Position numbers and translations under genes: made by a program
NCBI GenBank assembly: GCA_907163375.1
Contig: CAJQUW010006380.1
Coordinates: forward strand, 1-64,000
Length of the DNA: 64,000 bases
From: Prostheceraeus crozeri
Taxonomy: Eukaryota; Platyhelminthes; Polycladida; Euryleptidae
Direction of reading: 5' to 3'
Shown: positions 32,472 through 41,281 of the stretch, one piece after another
How positions within the stretch are numbered: position 1 is the stretch's first letter
Layout: every line of letters starts with the position of its first letter
Notes under the pieces: model-generated
Databases searched by the model: none
Seen by the model: the letters and a program-made list of their open reading frames with translations, nothing else
Told to the model about the DNA's origin: nothing

Positions 32472-32479
32472 ATCAGCAC

Positions 32480-32640
32480 GATGAATGATATACCATCCAT
32501 GGAATTCTAGATAATAACACATGGAATGGACACTCCGCGCTTCCATGCGCTTGGCTGTACGGTCAGAGGCCATTGAAAACGCCACTTGAATGTTAGGCGA
32601 ACAGAGGATATATGAAGTTGTACAATTAATCATCAAAGTG
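32480..32640 (-). mobile_element. Possible continuation of the LINE fragment cut by A and B
   Basis: On the minus strand the frame reads YLEFHGWYIIHRAD and ends exactly at the octamer beside element B. The piece on the far side of element A resumes with ADRISKEKVEAYN. LDGY.I.RRDR is the usual motif at this place in CR1/L2 endonucleases, so the two pieces plausibly were one LINE before A and B inserted. The match is by eye and weak. Confidence 0.4.
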
Positions 32641-34079
32641 TTCCCTATTGCATTAACTAAGCAAGCAAGACAACTGTAGAATTGGTCACGTTAGTCCACT
32701 TGATCCTGCGTTGTAATACCTTTATGAGTGCTCTGCTGTCGGTTGCAAGACAAGAAATCTCAAAATATGAATCATTTGAGATTCAAATTTTTTTAATTGT
32801 GAATTTGTGAATTTCTCTTTAATCCGTCGTACATTCACATTTGCAATGAAGACATTTTTAAGAATCTTAATGAATTCATCACGGATATGTCATCCATTGT
32901 CATGAAGAGCAATTATTTTTGTTTGACCCTACCGTCGACCGCAACTTATTTCTCCGCAACCATCGTCATGCATGTACTTGCACATGTACGCTCGAATTTG
33001 GCGTCTGAGTTTTCTAGCGAATCTGATGAGGCAAGAAATTAGTGATCTACCAAGGGTAAGAAGACTATAAATTTCAACCAAATGATATTTAAACTAAACA
33101 TACATGTTGATGTTATACAAAGTGAATCATACTTTTATTATGAAAGTATAATATGTACTATAACCATACACATACCATACATATACCAAGTGTTGGATTT
33201 GAGCTTGACAGCAGTAGGGGGAAGTTTTTGACCGTAAGGTTTTGGGTAAACGGCGTAACCAATGCCGGAAAAAGTAGTGATCAAAACGAAGTGGACATTG
33301 ATACTTATAGCAGCACTCTCATCCTCGCACCTAGAACGCCCGCGAATAATTTTGAAAATAGTTGAACCATAGATGGAATAAGGAGGATATAGGCCTATTT
33401 GATGCTTGAAAGGGACTCTCCAATGCATGCATCTGTTGCTACCCATATTTAGTCAAATAATGCTTCAAATGAGGTCCGTAGATAGCTTTATGAATCAGAA
33501 TTTCATAGTAGGTATACGCATGTGAAGATCCCAATAAGCATTCTAATAGAATCATTCTGTAATTTATCGCAACTAGGCCTATTATGAATTCATAAGATCG
33601 GATTTCTATCAATATTCACAGAGTGAAAGGTAAACGATGTTCCCACGCCTGATTTTCTGGATTGTGAAGAATTTCATTACATTAATATGAATCAATTGCC
33701 ATGTTTGCGTTGTCCACAAGACCTTGAAAGTAGCAAAATAGCATTCTGGACTCCACTCTTTTTGTGATGATTTCGCTACCTTTTTAATTATTCTTTTAAG
33801 ATTTTTCTGCTTCTCGAATTCATTTGTCATCTTCTGAGCAAAGAAAGTCAATTATTGATGATTAGACAATTAAGTTCATGAAGAATCGTGAGGAAATTAC
33901 ACCTACACCTGTCAATGTTGCTCATATTCACAAAAATGCTAAATTGATGCTCAATCAATCTGGTTGAGGCAATGTAAGGCCTATCTACCAGAAATATTCT
34001 TCCCCTCAGGAGAGGAAGGCACATCTTCAGTACCGGGGATGAGACGATGCAGTGCAGGGGAACTTCCACACTTTCCCTC
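32641..34079. other. No gene seen
   Basis: I find no recognisable protein or repeat in this stretch. It contains two AGGCCTA motifs, near 33,380 and 33,570. Confidence 0.4.
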
Positions 34080-35122
34080 CCCTCAAATCCAACACTGAAA
34101 ATACCATGACCCATCTAAAGGAACACAAGAGTCGCTCACTGTTGAGTCAAACCAGGTTTCAACGACACATAATATATTAGGGGACTTATCTACCGCAAAA
34201 AAGGAAAGTTCATCAAGTTTGTTTTTTTAATGATCGAGCGTTTAGCACGTATGAAGGGAAAATATCATGGTTTGGTGTAGTGATAGTTCTTCGAGAAACG
34301 TCTGACTGAATGTGGGTGCTGGGAGCACGATACGCAATCATGCTAAAATCATTAAATGGAAAAGTGCACCAACTTTATCGATGATCTGCTCGTCGACGTA
34401 AAGAGCTCCTTTCTCAATGCGTATATTTTTGCCCCTATAGTCATCGGTCTGTAACATGATCTTCTTTCTCTCTCTCAAGCGCCTATATTCATTTTGCTGA
34501 AATGGTGTCAAATCTGTGCTCAAAAAGATATGATCAAGGTTAATACCCTTCAAGTTTTTGGCTTTATTCAAAACTTCCCACTTTTCTGATTGCTTGATCA
34601 ATGCAACGTGAATCGAACGAGGTTTGCCTCTATCTTTCTTTCCAATTCTGGTGATCGATGCAACATCAATATTCGTATCAAGAGGAACTTCAATTGTTTT
34701 ACAAATGTTCGCCAAAGAGATCTCTGAATTTACTGTTTCTTCAATACCATGCATGAATGATTATGTCACAGCGTCGCACTTGCCTTTCAAGGTTTTCTAA
34801 CATCATTTTCTAACAACAGTCGCCTCCAGTGCTTGTATTCTCTGCTGAAGTTTACGATTATCCTCGAGAATAATGTCCAATTTGCGATTCTTTGAATCAA
34901 GAATTTATTTCCATCATCGTCATCAGTGCTTGCTTTACGACGAGTCTTGATCAAAGCATCAATCAACTGTGCCTTTGTTTTAGACAATTGGTCAGCATCA
35001 AGGTAACTGATATTTAAAACTTCCGAGGCATTGCTACTTTTCCTTGACTGACTGAACATCACAAACGAAGCAGACGGAATCGAACTTGGGCTGTCAGAAC
35101 CGCAGCGCCAGGGTTCTACCAC
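34080..35122 (-). mobile_element. CR1/L2-like LINE fragment: ORF1 and start of endonuclease
   Basis: The minus strand encodes an ORF1-type protein. First comes a heptad-like stretch (LDADQLSKTKAQLIDALI) near 34,950. A second segment, in another frame (34,338-34,754), contains TRIGKKDRGKPRSIHVALIK and FLSTDLTPFQQNEYRRLRER, the order seen in LINE ORF1 RNA-binding domains. Downstream, about 34,120-34,250, the endonuclease begins (NARSLKNK, then DKSPNILCVVETWFDSTVSD, the conserved ETWFD start). Several frame changes are present. This is a different copy from the one at 28,100-28,912, because both cover the same part of the endonuclease. Confidence 0.65.
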
Positions 35123-35634
35123 AAGGCCACCAGCACAGACCTGGTGTGATGGTGTAGAATACCAATTTCAGCAAATAGAAGTCAAACGAGGGACGAGATT
35201 GACCTTTTCAAGAAATTGATGATTTGGTAACATGCACAATGAAGTACAGACACGCGTATCATTGAACCAAGAACACTGATCACTATTGGCGGATGAAATA
35301 GCCAGTAAATCCAAAAATATGGGATAACGAAGCGACGAGACTCAAAACGAAGGGCAGAGAGCGACTCAGCGTACGACGACTGATACGATGATGCAAAAAA
35401 TGTGCAATAGAAGTTCCTGGACACAGAAGATCGACGCACAAATGCTATGAGATAGCACAGACGGCCCGAGAGACACAACCGCACGCCAGAGACCTAGCCA
35501 ATATCAATTTTGCAAATTTCTACATTTATATATTATATTATAAATATTATCGATAAGTTCATTTTTACATTCTTGGTGAGATCTACACGGATTTGAATGA
35601 TAATGATAGCAATACACAGACGGAATAATAATTT

Positions 35635-36285
35635 GCTACAAATCTTCTGTATCATGGTAACTTTGGAGAGGCAATGTTTGCTAAACCAGAAATTCGATGG
35701 GTGACTATATATTACTTTAATGCACGGCCTTATTGACAAGAGTAATTTCTAAAGCGTGATAATATCAAAACTGTCTGTCACCAAAAGAGCAAAATATTAT
35801 AAACAAAGACATTTATCAGAATCAAGTCTAAAAGATGCTAGCAGGTACACAAACTTATTCAGATTCAAGAAATAAAACATGAATTTAGTGAATCATGAAG
35901 TCTTGCCGATGAAAATATAAATGAAGAGCTTGAAATTTCAGCCAAGGAAATCTCAACTTGCATTACAATGCAGTCCATGAAATTTCCTTGAAAATCATCT
36001 TTATTTCCGCTTAATTAATATACCTTTTAAAAAGTTTTCATTCCTTTTGATATCTAATAAGTTTCATACTACTTATATAGAAGCATCAAATCGCTAGTAT
36101 ATAAACACAGGAACAATTTGCAAAACTTAAGCTTTACAAATTGATGAACTATTATGAACTAATTATGAACTAACACAGGAACGTTATCTCAGCAAAAACC
36201 TGAATATTCTGATATAGAAATTTTCACTGTACGCTGACATTTTTTGAGTCGGCGCTCTACTATATACTTACTCCATGGCTATACT
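35635..36285 (+). repeat. Unclassified dispersed repeat, copy 2
   Basis: This copy matches 20,015-20,665 over its whole length in the same orientation, with many substitutions and small indels. Shared anchors include CAGATTCAAGAAAT, CTTGAAATTTCAGCC, TTCATTCCTTTTGA, CATACTACTTATATA and TTTTTGAGTCG. It has no coding capacity. Confidence 0.65.
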
Positions 36286-36506
36286 GTGTAGGCTACCTGC
36301 TCTATGGGATCGACCATTCTTGAAGTGACGTATAGCGATCGAAACATGATTTGATAATGGTAGTGCACAAAGAGTAAGAAGGAGTAATTGTGAATTCCCT
36401 AGTGTTCATGATCACAGGATTCGGGGATTAAAAGATTGCAGACTGGGAAATCCCGACTTTTCTTGATCACGGGATTCGGACTTGCTAGAACTACCCCTAC
36501 ATCGAG

Positions 36507-36570
36507 ATCAGAGTTGGAAGTGGGTCGTGGGTCATGGGTCAAGTTTCGTTGATCCACTTCCAACTCTGAT
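36507..36570. repeat. 17-bp perfect inverted repeat
   Basis: ATCAGAGTTGGAAGTGG at 36,507-36,523 and its exact reverse complement at 36,554-36,570 enclose a 30-nt loop with three GGGTC-type words. It may be a small foldback element or the centre of a larger decayed repeat. The surrounding 36,410-36,915 carries several ATCCCGGAAT/GGGATTCGGG words. Confidence 0.6.
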
Positions 36571-36942
36571 AGAGATTGAAAAGTATTATCTTATGAGCAA
36601 TAGCTACGAGTCAAGTGGTTAGATTGTCAATATTGTCATCCTTTGCTCCATGCACTATAATAGCATGGGAATTCAAGATCCCGAAAAATCTCGGGATCGC
36701 GGGATTAAGAAATCTCAGATAAGCTGTTTCAACGAAAGTTAGGCGAATGATGTAATTAACATCTACTATCAAAATGAAATTTGAAATTCCATAGCGAGAT
36801 TGAGTTTTAGTCAAATGTTGCATGTTAGTAATGCAAGTAAATAATGAGATTTAGCGTGCAATTTCTACTATCTCAATCCCGGAATCAGCTGGCTTCCTAA
36901 TCCCGGAATAGTACATTTCTCCATGTAGCATCAATTGATAGC

Positions 36943-37160
36943 AATAATAATAGCACGAGTTGCTGATAAAAGAATACCGGCACAAAATATTTGAGAAAAC
37001 GAATGCACATCTTGAATCTCGTAGTACTGGCTACTGGGGTTTCAACAGAAAACAGTTCCTAGACATTCGTGATCTTGTGATGAAGAGCAAGTGAAGTCAA
37101 TGACTTTTATGAATACCATTTTGAGGCTGAAGATTCGATACGGACGCACTGTCGTCTGTT
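36943..37160. repeat. Long target-site duplication of the LINE, left copy
   Basis: This 218-bp block is repeated at 40,817-41,033 on the other side of the LINE. The first 11 bases (AATAATAATAG) are shared, then one extra C occurs in this copy. The following 206 bp (36,955-37,160) look identical by eye to 40,828-41,033. The repeat ends exactly where the LINE begins. Confidence 0.88.
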
Positions 37161-37240
37161 CGGCGAGCGAGTGGCACAGTGGTTTAAGTGTCTGCCTGTG
37201 TTCTGGATGACCCAGGCTCGACTCCTTGCGCAGTCAGCCT
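37161..37240 (+). promoter_or_regulatory. tRNA-like 5' end of the LINE
   Basis: The first 80 bases contain an A-box-like GTGGCACAGTGGTTTAAG (from about 37,171) and a B-box-like GGCTCGACTCC (37,215-37,225) at tRNA spacing. This would be an internal RNA polymerase III promoter at the start of a LINE, or a tRNA or SINE fragment joined to the 5' end during insertion. Confidence 0.5.
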
Positions 37241-37430
37241 TATTAATAATTCTGGCAGGGGTGTGGGTGTGTGGCAAGCACCTGTAATCCAGCTACGTGG
37301 AGGTCGCAAGTGGATAAGACACTGGCTGATTATTAACCAGAATGCAGACGCTCGAATCAAAAAAGTGCTACTCCGGGAGGGAAAAGCGGTTTCCTCCATA
37401 ATCTCGTCCTCTCCCAACACCCATACACAC

Positions 37431-38534
37431 ATGGAGCATATGAATAACAATAATTCCATGCCGGAACAGGCGTCGCCCGGGTTACCAAGGCCTGCGTCAG
37501 ACATTGGCGGTCCAGGGTGGACTGACGAAAGGGCTACTGGATCTCAAAGAAGACCACAAAGAATGCGGAGGAGATGGACACATTCCGACAACACTGAAGT
37601 GATGAGGTGCTACTATGCAAGCAGACCGAATGAACGTGGCTACCATGCACGCACAGTGGTACAACAACACGAAAATGATAATATCAGTGAACAAGGACTG
37701 CTAAATCAGAAGCGATCAATAGTAAAGAACAAGCTACTTACAGATGTTGAACTACAAGCAATAGAACACATGTTCCAGAGAAATGAAATGTCGATTCAAT
37801 CAAATGAAGAAGAACTGCAAGCAGTTAACGCAAGTGGCGTCAGCTCTGTTAATGGCGATCTTGACCATCCTTCAGACAATAAACATGATGTGACACAATT
37901 TACACCTGAGCAACTACAGTTAAGAGACATTGTGTGCAGACTGATGGTGGAATACAGTGACCACAATATCCGCACGCCAATCAAGAGAATGAAAGATACT
38001 GAAGCAGTCCAACATGTCAATGGGGTATTAAAGACAATTGCAACAAATGATTTGACGGAAACAAATGCAATGATATATGCTTCCATCAAAGCTATTCAGG
38101 AAAGAGTTGCACCCAACAAACCGGCTATTCATACCTCTGAACCACCATGGAAGAGAAGATTAAAGAAGCAAATTGATAGCGCAAGAAAAGATATCAGCCA
38201 GATGGAAGCTGCAAAGAATAATAACAGCAGAGTAAGAAGGCACATAACGATAAAGTACCAATTGCATCAAAAGAAAATAGAAGAAGCTATTGAAGAAGGG
38301 AAACAAAGACTCTTAGCCCTGAGTGGAAGGTTGACGCGGTACAATGCGAGATACGAACAACACCATATAAACAAAACTTTCAAATATAATCCAGGCAAAG
38401 TTTACAAGAGCTTTAGAAACAAAGAAGAACAACCGAACAATAAGAGAATCAGAACAACAACCAGGAGATCAAAGACTACTGGGACAGAATCTGGAACAAT
38501 CCTCGGTCTCATAACTCCTCCACAAAGTGGCTGA
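37431..38534 (+). CDS. LINE N-terminal domain frame
   Basis: The open frame extends upstream to 37,188, but I prefer the ATG near 37,431 (MEHMNNNNSMPEQ) because the earlier part overlaps the tRNA-like leader. It contains RRRWTHSDNTEVMRCYYASR, then LLNQKRSIVKNKLLTDVELQ, a conserved N-terminal Myb-like block of this LINE group, probably DNA-binding. A basic, Gln/Asn-rich linker follows and leads toward the reverse transcriptase. Near 38,440 a frame change occurs: the last residues of this frame are spurious, while the next frame already reads YWDRIWNNP, the expected continuation. Confidence 0.72.
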   Translation: MEHMNNNNSMPEQASPGLPRPASDIGGPGWTDERATGSQRRPQRMRRRWTHSDNTEVMRCYYASRPNERGYHARTVVQQHENDNISEQGLLNQKRSIVKNKLLTDVELQAIEHMFQRNEMSIQSNEEELQAVNASGVSSVNGDLDHPSDNKHDVTQFTPEQLQLRDIVCRLMVEYSDHNIRTPIKRMKDTEAVQHVNGVLKTIATNDLTETNAMIYASIKAIQERVAPNKPAIHTSEPPWKRRLKKQIDSARKDISQMEAAKNNNSRVRRHITIKYQLHQKKIEEAIEEGKQRLLALSGRLTRYNARYEQHHINKTFKYNPGKVYKSFRNKEEQPNNKRIRTTTRRSKTTGTESGTILGLITPPQSG

Positions 38535-38539
38535 AAGAC

Positions 38540-39595
38540 TTGAAGGATGAATCAAGAACGTTGAATGCACAACCAAGTATAAAGATTACCGAAAGTGACG
38601 TGCCATACAAGATAAGCAAGATTGCAAGTTGGAAGGCATCAGGTACAGATATGGTACAGGTGGGGTGGCTAAAGAAGCTTAATGCAGTACATGAAAGGCT
38701 GGCGGATCAATTCAATAACTTACTGCTGAGACCACACACAATCCGTGGTTGGGTAGTAAAAGGAAGAACAACGCTGATTATTAAATACCCGAGCAAAGGA
38801 CATGTACCCGACAATCACCGACCAATAATGTGCCTACCCACGATTTGGAAAGTGATGTCTGGAATACTGGCAGACACAATGTCAAAGCATGTAAAAAAAA
38901 TGTCTCATGAAGAAAAGGGAGCCAGAACAAGATGCAGGAGCGCAAAAGATCAGCTAATAATTGACAAAGCTATAACAAGTGAAAGCAGGAGATACCAAAA
39001 GAACTTATCAATGACCTGGATAGACTATAAGAAAGCATTTGACTCAATACCCCATTCATGGATCCTCGAAACCATGTCAATGTACAAAGTAAACAACCAG
39101 CTACAAGAACTAATTAAACAATCGATGAAGTATTGGCAAACAACACTAATTCATGATCAGAAGCCCATCGGAGAAATTCCCATTCGATCAGGGATCTTCC
39201 AAGGAGATGCTTTATCACCCATGATATTCTGCGTAGCACTTAACCCATTGAGTCAAATCCTTCACAAAAACAACATGAGTTACACAATGAGGACAGGTGA
39301 AAAGTTGAATCATCTTCTCTACATGGATGATCTGAAGTTGTATGCCAAGACAGAAGACCAAGTGAATTCCTTAATTCACACAATAAGGATATTCAGTAGT
39401 GACATCGGCATGGAATTCGGGATATCAACATGTGCCAGACTTCTCATAAAGCGAGGTGAAGTAAAGGAAACAGAAGGACTTACATTGGACATTGGAACAA
39501 TAGATGATGCGAAAGAAGAAGGATACAAATACTTGGGGATTCTCCAACATCAAACAAACAAAGAAGAACTGGTTAAGAAGCAGGTGACGAAATAG
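38540..39595 (+). CDS. LINE reverse transcriptase
   Basis: This frame encodes the RT core, which copies the element's RNA at the nicked target. Visible motifs, numbered from the first Met, are DNHRPIMCLPTIWK (about 91-104), the first catalytic block TWIDYKKAFDSIPHSWI (159-175), the fingers/palm motif SGIFQGDALSPMIFC (217-231), and YMDDLKLYA (261-269) with the paired catalytic Asp. The thumb begins in YKYLGILQH. The frame ends at an in-frame stop where related elements continue, so the protein is truncated before the thumb is complete. All catalytic Asp residues expected in the core are present. Confidence 0.88.
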   Translation: MKDESRTLNAQPSIKITESDVPYKISKIASWKASGTDMVQVGWLKKLNAVHERLADQFNNLLLRPHTIRGWVVKGRTTLIIKYPSKGHVPDNHRPIMCLPTIWKVMSGILADTMSKHVKKMSHEEKGARTRCRSAKDQLIIDKAITSESRRYQKNLSMTWIDYKKAFDSIPHSWILETMSMYKVNNQLQELIKQSMKYWQTTLIHDQKPIGEIPIRSGIFQGDALSPMIFCVALNPLSQILHKNNMSYTMRTGEKLNHLLYMDDLKLYAKTEDQVNSLIHTIRIFSSDIGMEFGISTCARLLIKRGEVKETEGLTLDIGTIDDAKEEGYKYLGILQHQTNKEELVKKQVTK

Positions 39596-39920
39596 TACTT
39601 CAAAAGAGTAAGGAAAATAATGAAATCAAAGTTGTACGGATACAATATAATCCGAGCCATCAACACATAGGCGACACCCATAGTGAGATACACTGGTGGA
39701 ATAATAAAGTGGAACACGACAGATATACAGTGCATTGATTTGATGGTAGAACACGAAAGATGATGACAATACACAAGGCGCTTCACCCCAAAGCCGACGT
39801 CGATAGATTATATCTGCCAAGACGGATGGGAGGATGCGGCCTGATAAAAATCGAAGATATCATCAATGAAGAGAAACGCAGTCTTTCACAATACATCTGT
39901 AGCAGGGTGATCCCCTGATC

Positions 39921-40694
39921 GTGGCAGAAAGACAATATGGAGTCTGCGAGAACTACCAAGAAGACATCAAATCATGGAAGGTCAAGGTATTTCACGAAAG
40001 AAAAGACAGGTGGCAACAAAAAGCACTACACGGTCAATATCCGAGACAAATGAAAGAGATCACAACAGAAAAGAATATGTTTGGCTGTATGACCCAAGTC
40101 ACGCTAAAATCAGAGACCGATGCCTCGATCATAGCCGCCGAAGATCAAGCGCTAGCAACAAAGGCGCAAAAGAAATGCATCATGAAGTCGACATCAGATG
40201 CAAAATGCAGACGGTGCCAAGAAAAGGATGAGACTGTAGCCCACATACTATCAGCATGCAGTCAGTTGGCTCCAATTGAGTATACTACCAGACTTAACGA
40301 TGTCGCGAGAATATTGTATCAAAGTATATGCCAACACTACAATGTAAAGACGGAAAAAGAATACTGGAAACACAAACCAGAAAAGGTCACTGAAAATGAG
40401 AGAGTCAAGATTCTCTGGGATTTCGGAATTCGGACTGACAGAAGAATAAATGCAAACAGGCCGGACATCACAATAATAGACAAAGAAAATAAGGAAGTCA
40501 ACTTAATATACACCTCAATTCCAGAAGATAGAAGCATTAAGAACAAAGAAAAGGAAGAGATTCAAAAATATCAAGACCTTAAGATCGAAGTGCAAAGACT
40601 ATGGAAAGCGAAAGCTGAAGTCGTACCAATTGTCATTGGCGCGCTTGGAGCAATAACTCCAAAGTTGAAGGACTACCTCCGCAAACTGCCATGA
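39921..40694 (+). CDS. LINE zinc knuckle and restriction-like endonuclease
   Basis: This is the C-terminal part of the LINE protein. A CCHC-type knuckle is visible in CRRCQEKDETVAHILSAC. The endonuclease domain follows with WDFGIRTDRRINANRPDITI, where RPD is the first acidic element of the PD-(D/E)xK fold. After it come SIPEDRSI and KYQDLKIEVQRLW, the usual following blocks. It ends VVPIVIGALGAI...LRKLP, the conserved C-terminus of this LINE group. The domain nicks the target DNA to prime reverse transcription. It is in a different frame from the RT segment. Confidence 0.82.
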   Translation: MAERQYGVCENYQEDIKSWKVKVFHERKDRWQQKALHGQYPRQMKEITTEKNMFGCMTQVTLKSETDASIIAAEDQALATKAQKKCIMKSTSDAKCRRCQEKDETVAHILSACSQLAPIEYTTRLNDVARILYQSICQHYNVKTEKEYWKHKPEKVTENERVKILWDFGIRTDRRINANRPDITIIDKENKEVNLIYTSIPEDRSIKNKEKEEIQKYQDLKIEVQRLWKAKAEVVPIVIGALGAITPKLKDYLRKLP

Positions 40695-40816
40695 AGCCAT
40701 GTAATTCACAAGCTGCAGAAAGCAGCGCTTTTCGGAAGTGCACATATCCTCCGAATGCACTTAGGTCTCCGAGACTAGGTATGTATCACCGACCACAAGT
40801 GTCGAGAGCAAAAAAA

Positions 40817-41033
40817 AATAATAATAGACGAGTTGCTGATAAAAGAATACCGGCACAAAATATTTGAGAAAACGAATGCACATCTTGAATCTCGTAGTAC
40901 TGGCTACTGGGGTTTCAACAGAAAACAGTTCCTAGACATTCGTGATCTTGTGATGAAGAGCAAGTGAAGTCAATGACTTTTATGAATACCATTTTGAGGC
41001 TGAAGATTCGATACGGACGCACTGTCGTCTGTT
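40817..41033. repeat. Long target-site duplication of the LINE, right copy
   Basis: This is the partner of 36,943-37,160 and begins directly after the LINE's poly-A tail. After position 41,033 the sequence continues as unrelated flank (GGATAGAAAATC...), whereas after 37,160 the LINE starts. Confidence 0.88.
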
Positions 41034-41281
41034 GGATAGAAAATCACGCATCCACTGCACAGCTTCATAAGGCAGCTGAAGCCGAGCACAAGAGACGCAG
41101 GATGATGGTGTGCGACAGTTTGTCGAAATTCAATATAGTAAGATATTGAGCTAATTGCATCAGACTGGGAATCAAGGAATTTCAGAATTCGATGACATAA
41201 CAATGTGCACAGCCACAACTGTGCCTCTGACAGGAAAATGGTTGAATTGTGAGGGCTGATTTTGTTGGTATGGGTAGACAG

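Larger units (their letters stand above)
37161..40816 (+). mobile_element. R2/NeSL-type LINE with restriction-like endonuclease
   Basis: This is a non-LTR retrotransposon of about 3.66 kb, bounded by a direct repeat of about 217 bp. In order it has a tRNA-like 5' end, an N-terminal domain frame, a reverse transcriptase with the YMDD catalytic motif, a CCHC zinc knuckle, a restriction-like endonuclease domain, a short 3' region, and a poly-A run ending at the right repeat. The domain order and the C-terminal endonuclease place it in the early-branching R2/NeSL-like LINEs rather than the apurinic-endonuclease group. The frame is interrupted: a frame change near 38,440, in-frame stops near 39,594 and 39,669, and further changes between about 39,740 and 39,920. 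The copy itself therefore cannot make one intact protein. Confidence 0.88.
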
